This document shows, in pieces, positions 21,963 to 36,294 of a stretch of 64,000 nucleotides of DNA (position 1 is its first letter; each line of letters opens with the position of its first letter). The DNA is from Armillaria gallica (lineage: Eukaryota > Basidiomycota > Agaricomycetes > Agaricales > Physalacriaceae): positions 2,232,001 through 2,296,000 of the forward strand of contig JBANDB010000005.1 of the NCBI GenBank assembly GCA_037576215.1, in the 5' to 3' direction. The notes beneath the pieces are model-generated. The model searched no databases. It was given only the letters and a program-made list of their open reading frames with translations, and had not been told where the DNA came from. The position numbers were made by a program, and so were the translations under genes.

Positions 21963-24120
21963 GTATGTTATCCCTTTCTATCCATCATCCCATTCATCCC
22001 TACTTTCCCTCCCTTCTCTAGCATCTCCCCTCTTCTCCTTCTCTCAGCCGATTTCTTTCACTATCTTCTCGTTGTCGAGCACGTTCTCGGCGGGTCTCCC
22101 GCCGTCGTACGCCTCCTCGTCCATTTCTTCTACCTCGATGATTTGGTCTCGTGACCGCCATCATTTCCTTTTTGGCCTCGTTTGTTGATTTTCATCTTCA
22201 CTTCGACCTCAACCACGACGACGTCGTCAAGCTCGACGTCGACAACAGTGAGTTCTGTTTTATTTTTCCGTGTTCTATTCCATTCTGACGTCGCGTAGAC
22301 TGTCGCTAATGCCCACGATGATTGCTTTAACCGTGGTGGACGCGTCAAACGGACGAAGGCTTGGCTAGTCAATATTTTACTCGATGCAGGTAAGCCTCTT
22401 GTGTAAAGCTATCACGCCTTTATCTCTTACTCTTATCTTCGTCGTTAGTCTCTATTAATGGTAAGCTATTGTACTACCCTCGGTTCCCGCCTCTACTAAG
22501 TAATGTTTGCCCTAGCTGGTTCCAACTGGTATTGCTGCAGCCGCACGCCAGGTAAGTCCTTGATGCTCTATAAACCTCTCGCAAGCTCACTGTTTTTTTT
22601 CCTGTCGCTCCACAGCAAGTAGCATTTCCCTTCGACGACGGCCGCATTCGGATTTGCAACGCGCACCATGATGCCAACCGATAGAGGCAAGATTCCTCGA
22701 ATGCACACGGCGATGGTTAGGTGTCGACGTCGCATCGTTACGATGCTGGAGGGTGGTCGATAAGGACTCGCGGACTGAAGGGACTAACTATGGTGAGCCA
22801 TGATTTTTGTTGTTCTTTTGACTGCTTCTGACGCGTCTCTTTTTCAGCTCATTGATACGTACACCAGGTTGAGGACACACGGTAAGAGATTCGTTTATTG
22901 TCGGGACGGAGCAAGCTAACGCTAGCAATAGAACACTCGTCTATTGGAACCGCCGACCGCCAAACCGAGCACCGAGCACCACACCACACGAATACTGTAC
23001 ACGATGGTGGATTCATGCTTGGTCCCTTTTACTGGGAAGGTACGCTGGTGTAACTAAGGCAAAGTGGCCTCTTTCGACTAACCGATGTCGTAAGGTGTCG
23101 AGAATCCCTCAAGCTTCGTGTCCGAATCAGAACAGAACAGGTATGTAGACCTTTTTCCTTTGATTTTGCAACAGCTCACGCGTCGTTTGTCATTATAGGA
23201 TCCAATAGTGAATATCGACGTGACGACAATCGGCCAGCAGCGGCACAGGTGCCTCGTGCTATGATGGAGATGGCGTTGGTCAGACGGTACGCTGGTGTGA
23301 TGAGGGAATGGCGGGATCTGGCTGACAGATGTGTATCAACTCTTGAGGTTGGGATCGAGGGTTGTGTCGGCACAGACGCTCCGCGGAATCCGGTATGTCT
23401 ACCTTGTTCTACCACCTTTCCTGCTACTAAGCTGCCGCTCTTAGGGGATGGGCTGCAAGCATGCGCTATCTACCCCTTCTCTTCTACTCGCTGGCCGACT
23501 ATTCCCTCAGACGATGGGTGTTTGAACATCGTTCCGAGTGCCAGTCTAAACACGAGGCGGCGGCGCCGTCGTCAACTTGCTCGGAATCAGGACCGAGGGG
23601 GTAGGCTTGCAGGGGATGCGAGGAGAATGTCATTCTGTTGTGCCAAGACTTGAGAGCGAGTCGTCGGTACGTAGCTTTCTCCTAATCTTTATTCGCTAGC
23701 TAAACATATGTGTTAGGGTCTCGCCGGAAGGGACGCAGTAGTTGGTGAGGGCAGCACGGTGGGGTAGTGACCGCAGGATAGGCTTAGAGGTGTACTAGGT
23801 ATGTTGACGCGAGCGCTTAGTTTGAAGCGGAACTGACGGTGTTCACGCAGATATTAATTCATGTAACAATGTGAAAAGGTGTGTCCTATTCGCTGACTCT
23901 ATCTGCTCTTACTAACGAGCTGTACAGATATATATGATGTTACAACAGTTCTCAACGCGGAATGATAAGAGAGGGATTGTAAGGACGGCGCTGATCTAGC
24001 AACCGCGGGTCAAAACTAGACTGGTCGCGGAGGACCAGTCCTTCGAATAGACACCTACGCGGATAAGGTAAGCTTGCGATTGGACGAAATTTGAAGGTCG
24101 ACTAACGATTTACCTTTCAG
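21963..24120 (+). other. Intron-dense plus-strand unit, unit 2 copy
   Basis: Same exon/intron pattern as 9788-11945, shifted by 12175 bp; splice sites unchanged. Confidence 0.5.
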
Positions 24121-25005
24121 TTTGCTTTCTGCAAAGGGCATGGCAGTTGCAGAGGGAGGGGATATGGACGGAGGGCAGCACTGAAAGTCGACGCGTGCGC
24201 GGAGGGGATGAGAGAGTGCGGGAAATATGCGCGCGGAGGGGATGTGTGCGGATGGGCGTTTGTGGAGGAGGCGTGCGCGGAAGGGAGGGACGTCGACGGG
24301 GGCAAGCTATTATTAGACTGGATGGAGGGATGAGGGAGGTAGGGTGTTATTTATAGACGGCGGAGGGAGGTAGGGACGGACGATTTCCTGCAGGAAGGGA
24401 GGTCGACGCCTTTTTGGCGGGAGTTCATAGGGACAGGCCATTTCGTGCAGGAAGGAGGGTCGACGGGTTTTTGGCGGGAGGTTATAGAGACGGCCGTTTT
24501 CACGGAAGGCGCATCGGAATGCGGAAGCGGGTTGGACGAGGGAGAAAGCGACTCGGACAAGGGTTTGGGAGGGACTCGGAGTGTAGGGTCGCGTCAGTGA
24601 CGGGAGCGCTGTCTGAGATGGCGAGGAGGATAAGGAGGGCTTTGGCATTGGGATCGACGGCGGTAAGGTCCGCGTAGATCCGCGCACGCCTCACCTAGGT
24701 AACTCTGCCTTTACACCAAAATTATCTTCGAGCGTCCGTGTACATAATGATCATTGTCAATTGTCCAGTATTCTACGTTCATTGATGGCCCCATGTCCGA
24801 TTTTTTCGTAGTATAGCTGCCTTCAAAGAGGCGGGGCCGTCAATGGATTCCCATAACGGATCCCTTCAGTGGCAACAATCATTTCTCTTCCATGAATCGA
24901 AGAATGAATTCACCGTTTGACAGTGCAATCATAGAGTAATGCCACGCTTCAATTTTTTCGAGGGTTCTTATATTTGGCTAAATCCGATGATTGATCTTCA
25001 CAGGC

Positions 25006-25611
25006 ATGCCAGGAGCTATGCCTCGGTCAGACTTGCATCTGATGAGAGGATGGGTCGGCCGGGAGGCTCTGCTGGTTGTGGATCTACCAGCTGCTGATTG
25101 TTTGAGAATGTCGACTCGGACCGCACTCCCGAGTCCCAATGATTTCGGCCTAGAGGAAACTGATGGAAATGGAGCTGAAAATGTTTCCTTAGATATGTTT
25201 CCGTCTGTTGGAAATCAGATTTTGGCGGCGAGAATTCTGTTTCTGGCTGGACGGAAACTGTATAAAGAAATTTTTCAGTGCCACCACACATTTCCTTCGT
25301 GCAAAAACTCAGGCATGCCAGGAGTGCCAGAACCATTCAACCCGTCGGCAGAGTCGATGCTATCAATATCCCGAAATTCGGCCAGAAGAATGGAGTACAC
25401 AGTGCTAATTCCATTCCTTCAATCTGCGGAGCACGAAATAGTGGATGGAGGAAGTATCAGAAGAAGGCATATGAGAGTTCCACGCACCCCCGTGACTCCT
25501 GGAAATAGTGTGTGCAGCCACTTTCATAGATCCAAAATTCTAGAACGAAGCATGGAAGTAACAAGACGGATGGGCACATACCACGTGTTAGACTGGGTTC
25601 GCAATACGTAG
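25006..25611 (+). CDS. Hypothetical 201-aa open frame, unit 3
   Basis: Identical in structure to 12832-13437, with the same ATG and TAG. No function recognised. Confidence 0.3.
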   Translation: MPGAMPRSDLHLMRGWVGREALLVVDLPAADCLRMSTRTALPSPNDFGLEETDGNGAENVSLDMFPSVGNQILAARILFLAGRKLYKEIFQCHHTFPSCKNSGMPGVPEPFNPSAESMLSISRNSARRMEYTVLIPFLQSAEHEIVDGGSIRRRHMRVPRTPVTPGNSVCSHFHRSKILERSMEVTRRMGTYHVLDWVRNT

Positions 25612-25675
25612 GAACGTATACTAGACGGCCACGATAAGACGTGTCTTCCCAAACCGCGTATCTAGAGAAATATTA

Positions 25676-26307
25676 CAGCTGTTTGTATACAGCTTGACAA
25701 TCAAGGGTGTTTTCGTAGAAGATGAAAGGAAGCTCGGACTTGGTCATAAAGCGTATTTTGGGGACTTCAAGTGCACGAATTGGTGCGCTTTACGGGAGAG
25801 AAGAGAGTGACCTGGACTTGGTCATAAACCATGGTTGATGGGCTTGATGACACGTTGGTGGGTGGTTTGGCATGGCTCTTCCAGCGATCTCGGAGGCCAT
25901 TTCGTGCGCTCGGAGTCCCCAAAACGCGGTTTATGACCAAGTCCGGGCTTCCTTTCATCATCCGTGAAAACGCCCCTAACTGTCAAGCTGTATGCAAACT
26001 GCTGTAACTGCAGTGTGATCAAGTGAAGCAACAAGAACATACTCCGGCATGTTGGCTAGCTTAGCTGTTTGCGTATAGCTTGACAGTAATGCGTGTGAGA
26101 AGGGAGTGATTGAATATTCAGACTTCGTCATAAATCATGGTTTAGGGACTTGATGACATGCGTTTGTAGCTGGTTTATGGTTTATGGCAGTTTCGGAGGT
26201 CCTCTCGTGTGCTTCAAGTCCGCAAAACACGTTTTATGACCAAGTCAGAACCTTCGTTCATGATCCACGAAAGCACCCCTGACTGTAAACCAGCATGCAA
26301 ACACATG
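25676..26307. mobile_element. MITE-like elements A and B, unit 3
   Basis: Unit-3 copies: A at 25676-26004 with TA on both sides, B from 26064 to about 26307. Confidence 0.7.
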
Positions 26308-26862
26308 CAAGGACCTAGTACACCGTCGGAAGCTACCAAGGAGAGATGGATCGTTTCTTAATAGAATTACAGTATTAGAGTGACCGTGTGAGTGAGATAT
26401 CAACGGGATAACTTATAACCTTATTTTGAACGGCAGCATTCGTCAGAACAAACAGAATTTAGGGATAGTCAAGGATTACGAGCCATTATGGGAACGATTA
26501 TGGCCTCCTGCTTAATCCGAGAAAAACAGCGGGCTATAGTCATCATTTTCATGATCGAGGTGCTCTGATCCCCCTATTGCCAGAGTATGACACCGTCTCA
26601 ATCCCAGCCAGTGCTGCTGCTGGTATCATGAAACTGAGAGGAACGTGCCTGGGATATCCGACCAGCCTGATAGTACGAAGTACGAGTAAAGGGAAACGTC
26701 TCTCTGCTCGTAAGCTGAGATAAAACCATGCAGAATGTTCTTCTTGGTGTCTTGGTAGGCCCTGAAGGTGATAGATGGTATTCACAAAAGAATGCTTTTA
26801 TACGACGAGGGTGGAGATGAAATGACGAGAAATGAATTGCAGCATGGTAGAGTGTCGACCTA

Positions 26863-27296
26863 TCACCGTCTCTTGGACTCCTTCGACATCTTTTGTCTAT
26901 GACATACGTAAGATTAGTGTTAATGTGAACATCACAAAGATCTCACTTTGTCGGATTGTTCTTCCTCGTGTGCGAGAACTCGCCAAGCTTGTGTCCCACC
27001 ATGTCCTGCGTCACTAGCACGGGAAGGTACTGTTTGCCGTTATGAACGAGAAATCGGATCCTGTGTACATGTGTTGGTCCTTCATCAGCCTATAGTCCCC
27101 AGAAAACTTACCCGACAAAGTTGGGCAGAATCGTGCATGCACGAGCTTGCGTCTTTATCGCGACATTGCGCTGGGAAGCTTCTTTGAGGTTGGAAAAGGC
27201 CACGAAATAAGGACCTAGCATACGCGATCAGCAAGGAAAATACGGGCAACCAAGCCAGAATAATTCACCTTTCCACCCTTTGAAGAGGCTAAGCGT
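26863..27296 (-). pseudogene. 5'-truncated mitochondrial uS19 pseudogene, unit 3
   Basis: Same structure and same breakpoint as 2515-2948. Confidence 0.85.
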
Positions 27297-30200
27297 TGGT
27301 GATGTCAGTGGCTGTGCAGATAAGGAGATCGACGATGAAAAGGCCAATTTCTCGACGATGGCGAGGGCGATAAGCAAAGAAAGAGCGAAATATGTTTATT
27401 GAAGCTACTACTGTACAGGATGTAATGAATAGAAGAGGATCGAAGCGAAGAAATTTCCCCGAAGAATCACCTAACAAGAAATTAACACGGTTAGGCAACG
27501 AAAAAAGCCGTAAGTCAGCAGCCATTCTAGCTCATAGGATCATAATCTCCCCACCCCGAAGGTATTCGTCAAAAGCACAAACGGGAGGCGGCTTCCTCCC
27601 GTTTGTGCACCGGCCAAGCGTAGTCTCCCGTTCAAATCGTTCCAACGGGAAACCGAGGCTTGCCGTTGTGGGTCCGATTTGCCCAAAAAAAAATAGTACG
27701 AGTCCCGAAGGACTCAACCTGCTCTCAGTGTAACCCTAACCCGATGGACCTACCTTTCAAGAGACGGCAACGAGCTAGAATATAAGCAAGTCAGCATCTG
27801 GCGAAAGAAGACAGAAAAGTCGGCTCACCATCTCAATTCCAAGACACACCAAACGAGTCAATCACAAGACGCCGTTGTCCAACCCCGCGTCGCCCTCAAC
27901 AGACGGCGGCTATTTAATCAGCCGCGACGGGTTCGACGGGGGTGATCAAAGGCGTCCGGTGCTTGACTCCCTCATTATCGTCGTCGCCGTCTTGAGGAGA
28001 AAGTGATATCTATGCCCGCGCATCAGTCCTTGTCAAAGTGAACAAGGGAAGGAAACTCACTTCGACTTCAACCGGATCGTCGACATCCTGCAGGAAGAGT
28101 ATCAGCTGCCAAATCAATCACCCTATAGGGGAACACGTACCATCCATCCCGACCCATCCGCCCATCAAGTCTACCTCCCTCACTTCACCTTGATGCGTCC
28201 TTCTCGAAGGCGAACGTTGACTGTGCGTTGGAACGAGTGAACGGATGGCGCGGGTGCGGGGATCCCTTAGCCCGGGTCTTGTGTGATCGGCGGATCGTCG
28301 TTCTTCCCTGTCGAGCGCGGACTTCTCTAACCCTTTGCCCGACTACATTCCCGGTGATACCTTGTCATCCTCTTCGCATCCCCATGCTCGCCGGAGCGCG
28401 ATACGTCGTCTTACGGCAAAATTCGTTGCCTAGGCAGTTCACCGTGTAATAGCGAGCCTGCAGGGACTGTTACAAGTAGATTAGCTAGAGAGACAGGAAA
28501 AGAAAACATAGCACGCACGTTCAACAAAGCGGAACGACTCTGAGCCTGCCGAGCGACCTCCCCAACTCCCCATCTTTGCCAGTGCACCTGCCCTTGCTCG
28601 CCGGAACGCGATACGTCGTCTCGCGACAAAACTCGATTGCCCGGAAGTGCACAGCGTATTATTGAGGCTGCGATATACGTGCTTTTAGCGAAGGCAAAGT
28701 CGTCGGAGAACAGCAAAGGGCGGGGGCTGCTTGACTAGATTAGCTAGTGAGAAATAAGGGACAGTATAAAACTCACGTTCAACGGAGCTGAACTACTCTG
28801 AAGCCTCCCGAGTGATCAATGCGCGCAACCTCCCCAACTCCCCGTCTTTGCCAGTGCACCTGCCCTTGCTCGCCGGAACCCGATACGTCGTCTCGCGGCA
28901 AAACTCGAAGCCTTGAGCTTCAGCGTGAGCTTGAGGGCCCAAAGGGTGATGCCGTGTGCGGGTTTGGTTGTGAAGGTTCTCTGTTAAACAAAATTAGTTA
29001 GTAAAAACCAAGAAAAATGTCAAACCCACTTTGGATGTGCACGGAGTGCATGACAGCACTGGCTTTCCTCGCCTTACAATCCCTCTGCAGCAGTATCACC
29101 TACTGGTCCATCTCGCCGGAACGCGATACGTTGCGTCGGAGCAAAAATAGGTCGACATCATGGTCGAGAGATGTTGAGGATACGTCGGGGTGCTTTCCAT
29201 CACTGAGTCCTAGAGTCAGATAAGAATAGGAACACAGAACAGAAACAGGATCGACGTACGGTTAGGGTGGACACTTTCGGTCCGTGTAATCCGTGTGCAC
29301 GCCCATCGTGCTCCTCCCTCCGCACATCTCCAAGTCCCTCCTACACGTCCTCCTCCTCGCTGATGCCGCTCGCCGGAAGTCTATACGTCATGTCGGGGCA
29401 AAATTCGTCTTATACAGCCATTGCAGGAGCGACTGAGCTGCCTGGGAATGATGTGGGAGTGAAGGCCAGAGTAGGGAAGAGGAAATTTCGAGGGAGGGAG
29501 ACGTCGAAATGAATTGGTAGTGGAATGGCTTCTTGAGGTTCCTTCAGCCACAGAAACATCCAATAGGAATGCGGAACCCACCACTAATCAAATCAAAACC
29601 AATCCACCACAAAACGCACCCTTTGCACGCGAATACGCTTCGTTGATGGCTGAGAACCGAGTTGTCCATGGAATACGCCAATCGAGCGTGCGCCGAATAT
29701 TGACGTCCTACCAGAGTCAGAACAAAATTCAGCAAATTCGATAAGATGAAGATAGAAAGAAGAACCTACGCAAACAAAAGGTAGATATCGAGGAACGAGA
29801 GAACAAGAGAGTGGGAGACGGAAGGAAAGCACAAGAGAGCTGGCCGTGCCAAACACGACACCGTTGCCAAACATCCCGTTTTGAGCATTCAACGCCCATC
29901 ACGACGCGACAACGACGCGTCCCCGATGCAACACACCATCACGAAGGGGCAAATAGATGGTGAACATCCCTACTGTACACATCAGTATACACAGGATGTG
30001 CGACAGTCTAGAATAATGGCAGCATGGGGGTAAGAAAGGAGGATATCCGATCACTCAATTTCTGATGCTTATATACCTTCGCAGATCGGTTTCACGGTCC
30101 GTAACTTGTAAGATCAACAAAAAATAATTTTATGGAAGAACTGATCTTCCATGTCTAGGCTCTGTATCCCTTGCCAACCCACAGCATGCGCATCAATCCA

Positions 30201-33200
30201 AATACTTTCTTCGGATATTCCTCTGCCACCTGTCATAATTTCAGGGCCTTCCAGGGGCGCAGGAAGGCTCATATGAGCGCTCCTATGCTTCTGGAATGTA
30301 CTCAAACTATGGCATCTACTCACATTCATTTCCGTGTGATGAGCAACTTTGTAAACTTCTCTTACATTCAACTGCCAACACTTCAAGTATTCCAAGGCTT
30401 CAAAGTATCTAATGACTGCGGAGTGAATTTGAGTTGGAACCAATGTATATTATGAGGTATGTATGATACAAATTAAGTTACAAGGTTGCCATGATGCCCT
30501 AAGAATAAGTACTCCATCCTGCACATGCACATGCACATTCTTCGGGTCCTTGCATCATCACGTGGCCACACTAATCTATTTGTGAGCAATTTGAAGCAGC
30601 GATTATCTGCCGATATTGCAGAATTGCGATGATCAGGCACTAGGCCGCAGTTGCCCAAGCGCATCCGGCTGGGATGCCATACAGTTGCAACTGAAGCTGT
30701 CCTCAAGGGACAGCTCAGCGAGTCCTATACAATCATATAGCCGGTAAATATGCATCATGTTTCAGGGCTACTTACTTGCATGACACAGGGCTGGACTGCG
30801 TGCCTGCACTCAAAGCCACCCGCTGAAAGAGTATCTGTAGAATGTGAATTTGGTATCTTTGGACCAACAATGAGTATGTCTACTTCTGCTCACGAAGTCA
30901 GAAACGCGCTTACATTGGTGTTATGCTACTCATAATCCAGCGAGAGCCATTCGACGGCAACGGTATATCAAGTTCCGATTATGACCTCATTCTTAAAAGA
31001 TTAACCTGTCCCACATGGACAGCCAACAAGAATACCTACTGGGGCCGGGCCTCATGAAAAGCGATTATATATTCACTCCGTGGAATGAATGTTCCAAATT
31101 TCAAGGGGATTGCCCTGATACTTGGTGAGTCGCCATTGGTTCAATATTCCATAAATCCTTACCGTAGAACGTGGATACGGCTAGACACCTACGCCGCCGC
31201 GTCAACAAATGAAGATCGAGTGTGTACGGTGTGCCTAGAATGTTCCTGAATCATTCCAGCGATCGCAACCGTCTGAAAATCGGAACCCTTTCTCGTAAGA
31301 GTTCCATCCAGCTCAAAAAGAATACTCACTAGCACCGAGTCTAAGCGACGTTACAACAGGCTTTCAGTATATCAGCTTGCTCGATAGCAATTAGATGGTT
31401 GAGTACCCTACAGTGAGTTTCCTTCGGATTAGATACAACTCATCATGAATGAAAGCCTGCGTTGAGGTAGGTACGAAGGCTAGACAATGTCGCCATCTAT
31501 TCATAGAAAGGGTCGTAAAGGTGTCCCTAGTTCCTGAATTATTCGGGTGATCAAATCGACTTGAAAATCGGAAACCTTGGTGATATGTCCATGCTACGCA
31601 TGGCTTCGACGTCCTTACATGACCGCAGTGAGAGATATTGCTAGCAGCCCGGTAAATGTATGTTCATGGATTTCAGAGAGTATTTACTCACAACTCTGTA
31701 TGTAGGACCAGATTCAGAGTCCACAGACAACTCTGCCGTCTTCTCGGCGCGCGCAATGCCTACGTCTTTGTGTGAGAAATCGATGAGAGGGTCGCACCAG
31801 CAACCGGTTAAGCACGTCACTCGGGTGGGTCGGGAACGGGCATACGGCACTATTATCGGGGTCATGGTTAGTATATTTTCCCTTCTTCCACATCATGATC
31901 AGCCCTAGTTTAAACGAGTTCGATCCAGACGGCTCCACCGCTACCTGTATTCGCCATGCGAACTCATGCGAGTCGGGAAATAATACCGTCAGCGTAGTTA
32001 AGGCGATGAATTTCCCATTTGATTTGTATGGAAGGTAAAGGTTTCATAATTCGGTTCATATACTAACCGCGCTCACCTCTGATCAAGACAACGGCGCAAG
32101 CGTCGGCTCCGCCGTCGCCTCTAACTTACAATGGCGCGGGTCAGACGTCCTCGAGTTCGGGTTTTGAAGTGAGAAGGTGGTATCACGCCGATGCGATACA
32201 TAGTTTAGATACATATTGCATGCACAATAGTAAAATACAAATGTCCTGCACTGTATGAGCACTCGATATTCACGAGAATGGAAATGAACACGAACCAAAG
32301 TACGGACGTCGATTGGCGGGCTACCCGCCTCAATCTGAATCCTTTCACAACGAGTCCTATCAGAAATCCTGCGAAACATCAAATGTCCGTCATCGAGATC
32401 GTCGATGTTTAAACATCCCGCGGGAAACGGCCTACTCCTCGTATCTTACAAAAGACATCTATAGGACCATGCGTCAGTGAAACGGGGAAGCACAACTAGG
32501 TCTTCGTACCACGATGCTCGATCGACATAAGTAAATTGAATACGGTTCCGTTAGAATACAGGTGCCTGCGCCGCATCAGCACTTATCATACACCAGGATA
32601 GCAACGACCACGTACCAATTCACTTGTACGAGTTCTGATTACCTTTGCGCCCTCGATAAATCACTCAAATATTCGAATAAGATCTCCTACGTGTTATCGA
32701 AGGAATGTTAGTGCGATGATGATACCCAAACTAAACATTTAGCCGTTGTTCGATGTCCAAGGTCTTTCAACACAACGTATTCCTAGAGAACGTCAGCTGA
32801 GATAGCACAAACCTACGAAATTACCACCTTATCCCTTAAATATCCGTTGCTGATGCTTTCCAAGGGAAGAAGATAACAGTCAAATATCACTTTAAAGCTT
32901 GAAGACCCAATTTCGTGGTAGTCCAATACCTCACGGAGCTTGAACGTCGGAAAACACGCGAGTCAAGAATCGAACGAGTAACATGATGGTGGTAGTGAAC
33001 AAAAGAGGAAGTTGCCGGTTCCGTCAACTCCCAAAGAGGAATCACCTCGGTTTCCTTCTTACCACTTCCTCCAATCCGTGAATTTCGTTCTTTCACAATT
33101 CTGTTTCGCGTATTCACTCCCCAGCTTTGCTGGATTTCCATATTTTGACTATATACAGCCTTTGTTCAATCTAAACTGCGTGATGATACGCTTTTCGCTA

Positions 33201-34136
33201 CTCTCAGTGTACGGGAAAGGATCTGAATCGACAACGGACGGCTCTGGGTGCTCGTTCGGACCCTGCACAACGCGTCCTGCATTAATGAGATCCTTCGGAC
33301 CGGGTCACCGCGGCCCCAGATCATGACGTCGCGCGTCAGCCCTGAACTTGGAAAGGAGCTTCACTATCCATTCGTGAGTTATCCTTCGTACCGCATGAAA
33401 GGACTTTTATTTTGATGTAGAATCAATTATCAGCCTAGATGAGGTCTACGATACGCTTCCAGACGTTCAGGGAAGACCGTAATCCTGTTTGAGGTCCAGA
33501 GTTTATCCAGGTGGTACGTTCTCCAGCGTTTGTATATCATTACCGAAGCTTACGATCACCAAAAATATAGTAACATGTGTTGTTTGTATTAATGCAACTA
33601 CGACGACGAGGCCCAGATGGCTTACTCGCGGCCTAACCGGTTGAAGATTGCAACAGAAGCATTCCCGTCGTAAGTCCCAAATATCCGTATTTCAAAGTTC
33701 TCATAGTCGTGTGCTTTGAAGATGGCCCTGGTACGTGATCAGGGTCGCGGGGTAACCGGGCTCCCACCCTGTGCCTGCCACCAAACCAACCTGAAAGTCG
33801 GAACTCTCCCCAGTGCGTACTTTGTGTTTTCCGTGTTTCTGTAACGAGCTTAATGTTTCTGTTGGTCATAGTAAAGTTCTGCGTAGAGGGGAGGGCGGGA
33901 CCAGAGTCTAATATTTTCAAGCATGTCGAGATATCGACTTGTCTGTAACATCGGGAGCACTACGCTCGAAGCAACACGGGTAACTCATTCCGGCTTTGCA
34001 ATCTGTTTTTGAGATCTTCCAAATTTCGGCCGTCGCAAATTCTAATGTCCGGTATTCGCGTGCCTTGTCATCAATCAGCATGGTCTATCCGTGTACTGCC
34101 TGGGCTCTAGACCGATGCGAATGCTTTAAATACGAG

Positions 34137-36294
34137 GTATGTTATCCCTTTCTATCCATCATCCCATTCATCCCTACTTTCCCTCCCTTCTCTAGCATCT
34201 CCCCTCTTCTCCTTCTCTCAGCCGATTTCTTTCACTATCTTCTCGTTGTCGAGCACGTTCTCGGCGGGTCTCCCGCCGTCGTACGCCTCCTCGTCCATTT
34301 CTTCTACCTCGATGATTTGGTCTCGTGACCGCCATCATTTCCTTTTTGGCCTCGTTTGTTGATTTTCATCTTCACTTCGACCTCAACCACGACGACGTCG
34401 TCAAGCTCGACGTCGACAACAGTGAGTTCTGTTTTATTTTTCCGTGTTCTATTCCATTCTGACGTCGCGTAGACTGTCGCTAATGCCCACGATGATTGCT
34501 TTAACCGTGGTGGACGCGTCAAACGGACGAAGGCTTGGCTAGTCAATATTTTACTCGATGCAGGTAAGCCTCTTGTGTAAAGCTATCACGCCTTTATCTC
34601 TTACTCTTATCTTCGTCGTTAGTCTCTATTAATGGTAAGCTATTGTACTACCCTCGGTTCCCGCCTCTACTAAGTAATGTTTGCCCTAGCTGGTTCCAAC
34701 TGGTATTGCTGCAGCCGCACGCCAGGTAAGTCCTTGATGCTCTATAAACCTCTCGCAAGCTCACTGTTTTTTTTCCTGTCGCTCCACAGCAAGTAGCATT
34801 TCCCTTCGACGACGGCCGCATTCGGATTTGCAACGCGCACCATGATGCCAACCGATAGAGGCAAGATTCCTCGAATGCACACGGCGATGGTTAGGTGTCG
34901 ACGTCGCATCGTTACGATGCTGGAGGGTGGTCGATAAGGACTCGCGGACTGAAGGGACTAACTATGGTGAGCCATGATTTTTGTTGTTCTTTTGACTGCT
35001 TCTGACGCGTCTCTTTTTCAGCTCATTGATACGTACACCAGGTTGAGGACACACGGTAAGAGATTCGTTTATTGTCGGGACGGAGCAAGCTAACGCTAGC
35101 AATAGAACACTCGTCTATTGGAACCGCCGACCGCCAAACCGAGCACCGAGCACCACACCACACGAATACTGTACACGATGGTGGATTCATGCTTGGTCCC
35201 TTTTACTGGGAAGGTACGCTGGTGTAACTAAGGCAAAGTGGCCTCTTTCGACTAACCGATGTCGTAAGGTGTCGAGAATCCCTCAAGCTTCGTGTCCGAA
35301 TCAGAACAGAACAGGTATGTAGACCTTTTTCCTTTGATTTTGCAACAGCTCACGCGTCGTTTGTCATTATAGGATCCAATAGTGAATATCGACGTGACGA
35401 CAATCGGCCAGCAGCGGCACAGGTGCCTCGTGCTATGATGGAGATGGCGTTGGTCAGACGGTACGCTGGTGTGATGAGGGAATGGCGGGATCTGGCTGAC
35501 AGATGTGTATCAACTCTTGAGGTTGGGATCGAGGGTTGTGTCGGCACAGACGCTCCGCGGAATCCGGTATGTCTACCTTGTTCTACCACCTTTCCTGCTA
35601 CTAAGCTGCCGCTCTTAGGGGATGGGCTGCAAGCATGCGCTATCTACCCCTTCTCTTCTACTCGCTGGCCGACTATTCCCTCAGACGATGGGTGTTTGAA
35701 CATCGTTCCGAGTGCCAGTCTAAACACGAGGCGGCGGCGCCGTCGTCAACTTGCTCGGAATCAGGACCGAGGGGGTAGGCTTGCAGGGGATGCGAGGAGA
35801 ATGTCATTCTGTTGTGCCAAGACTTGAGAGCGAGTCGTCGGTACGTAGCTTTCTCCTAATCTTTATTCGCTAGCTAAACATATGTGTTAGGGTCTCGCCG
35901 GAAGGGACGCAGTAGTTGGTGAGGGCAGCACGGTGGGGTAGTGACCGCAGGATAGGCTTAGAGGTGTACTAGGTATGTTGACGCGAGCGCTTAGTTTGAA
36001 GCGGAACTGACGGTGTTCACGCAGATATTAATTCATGTAACAATGTGAAAAGGTGTGTCCTATTCGCTGACTCTATCTGCTCTTACTAACGAGCTGTACA
36101 GATATATATGATGTTACAACAGTTCTCAACGCGGAATGATAAGAGAGGGATTGTAAGGACGGCGCTGATCTAGCAACCGCGGGTCAAAACTAGACTGGTC
36201 GCGGAGGACCAGTCCTTCGAATAGACACCTACGCGGATAAGGTAAGCTTGCGATTGGACGAAATTTGAAGGTCGACTAACGATTTACCTTTCAG
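34137..36294 (+). other. Intron-dense plus-strand unit, unit 3 copy
   Basis: Same exon/intron pattern as 9788-11945, shifted by 24349 bp; splice sites unchanged. Confidence 0.5.

Larger units (their letters stand above)
12432..24605. repeat. Array unit 2
   Basis: Second complete unit, 12174 bp. Features described for unit 1 recur at about +12173 to +12176. Relative to unit 1 it lacks 13 bp near 14334 and has 28 extra bp near 14422. Confidence 0.9.
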
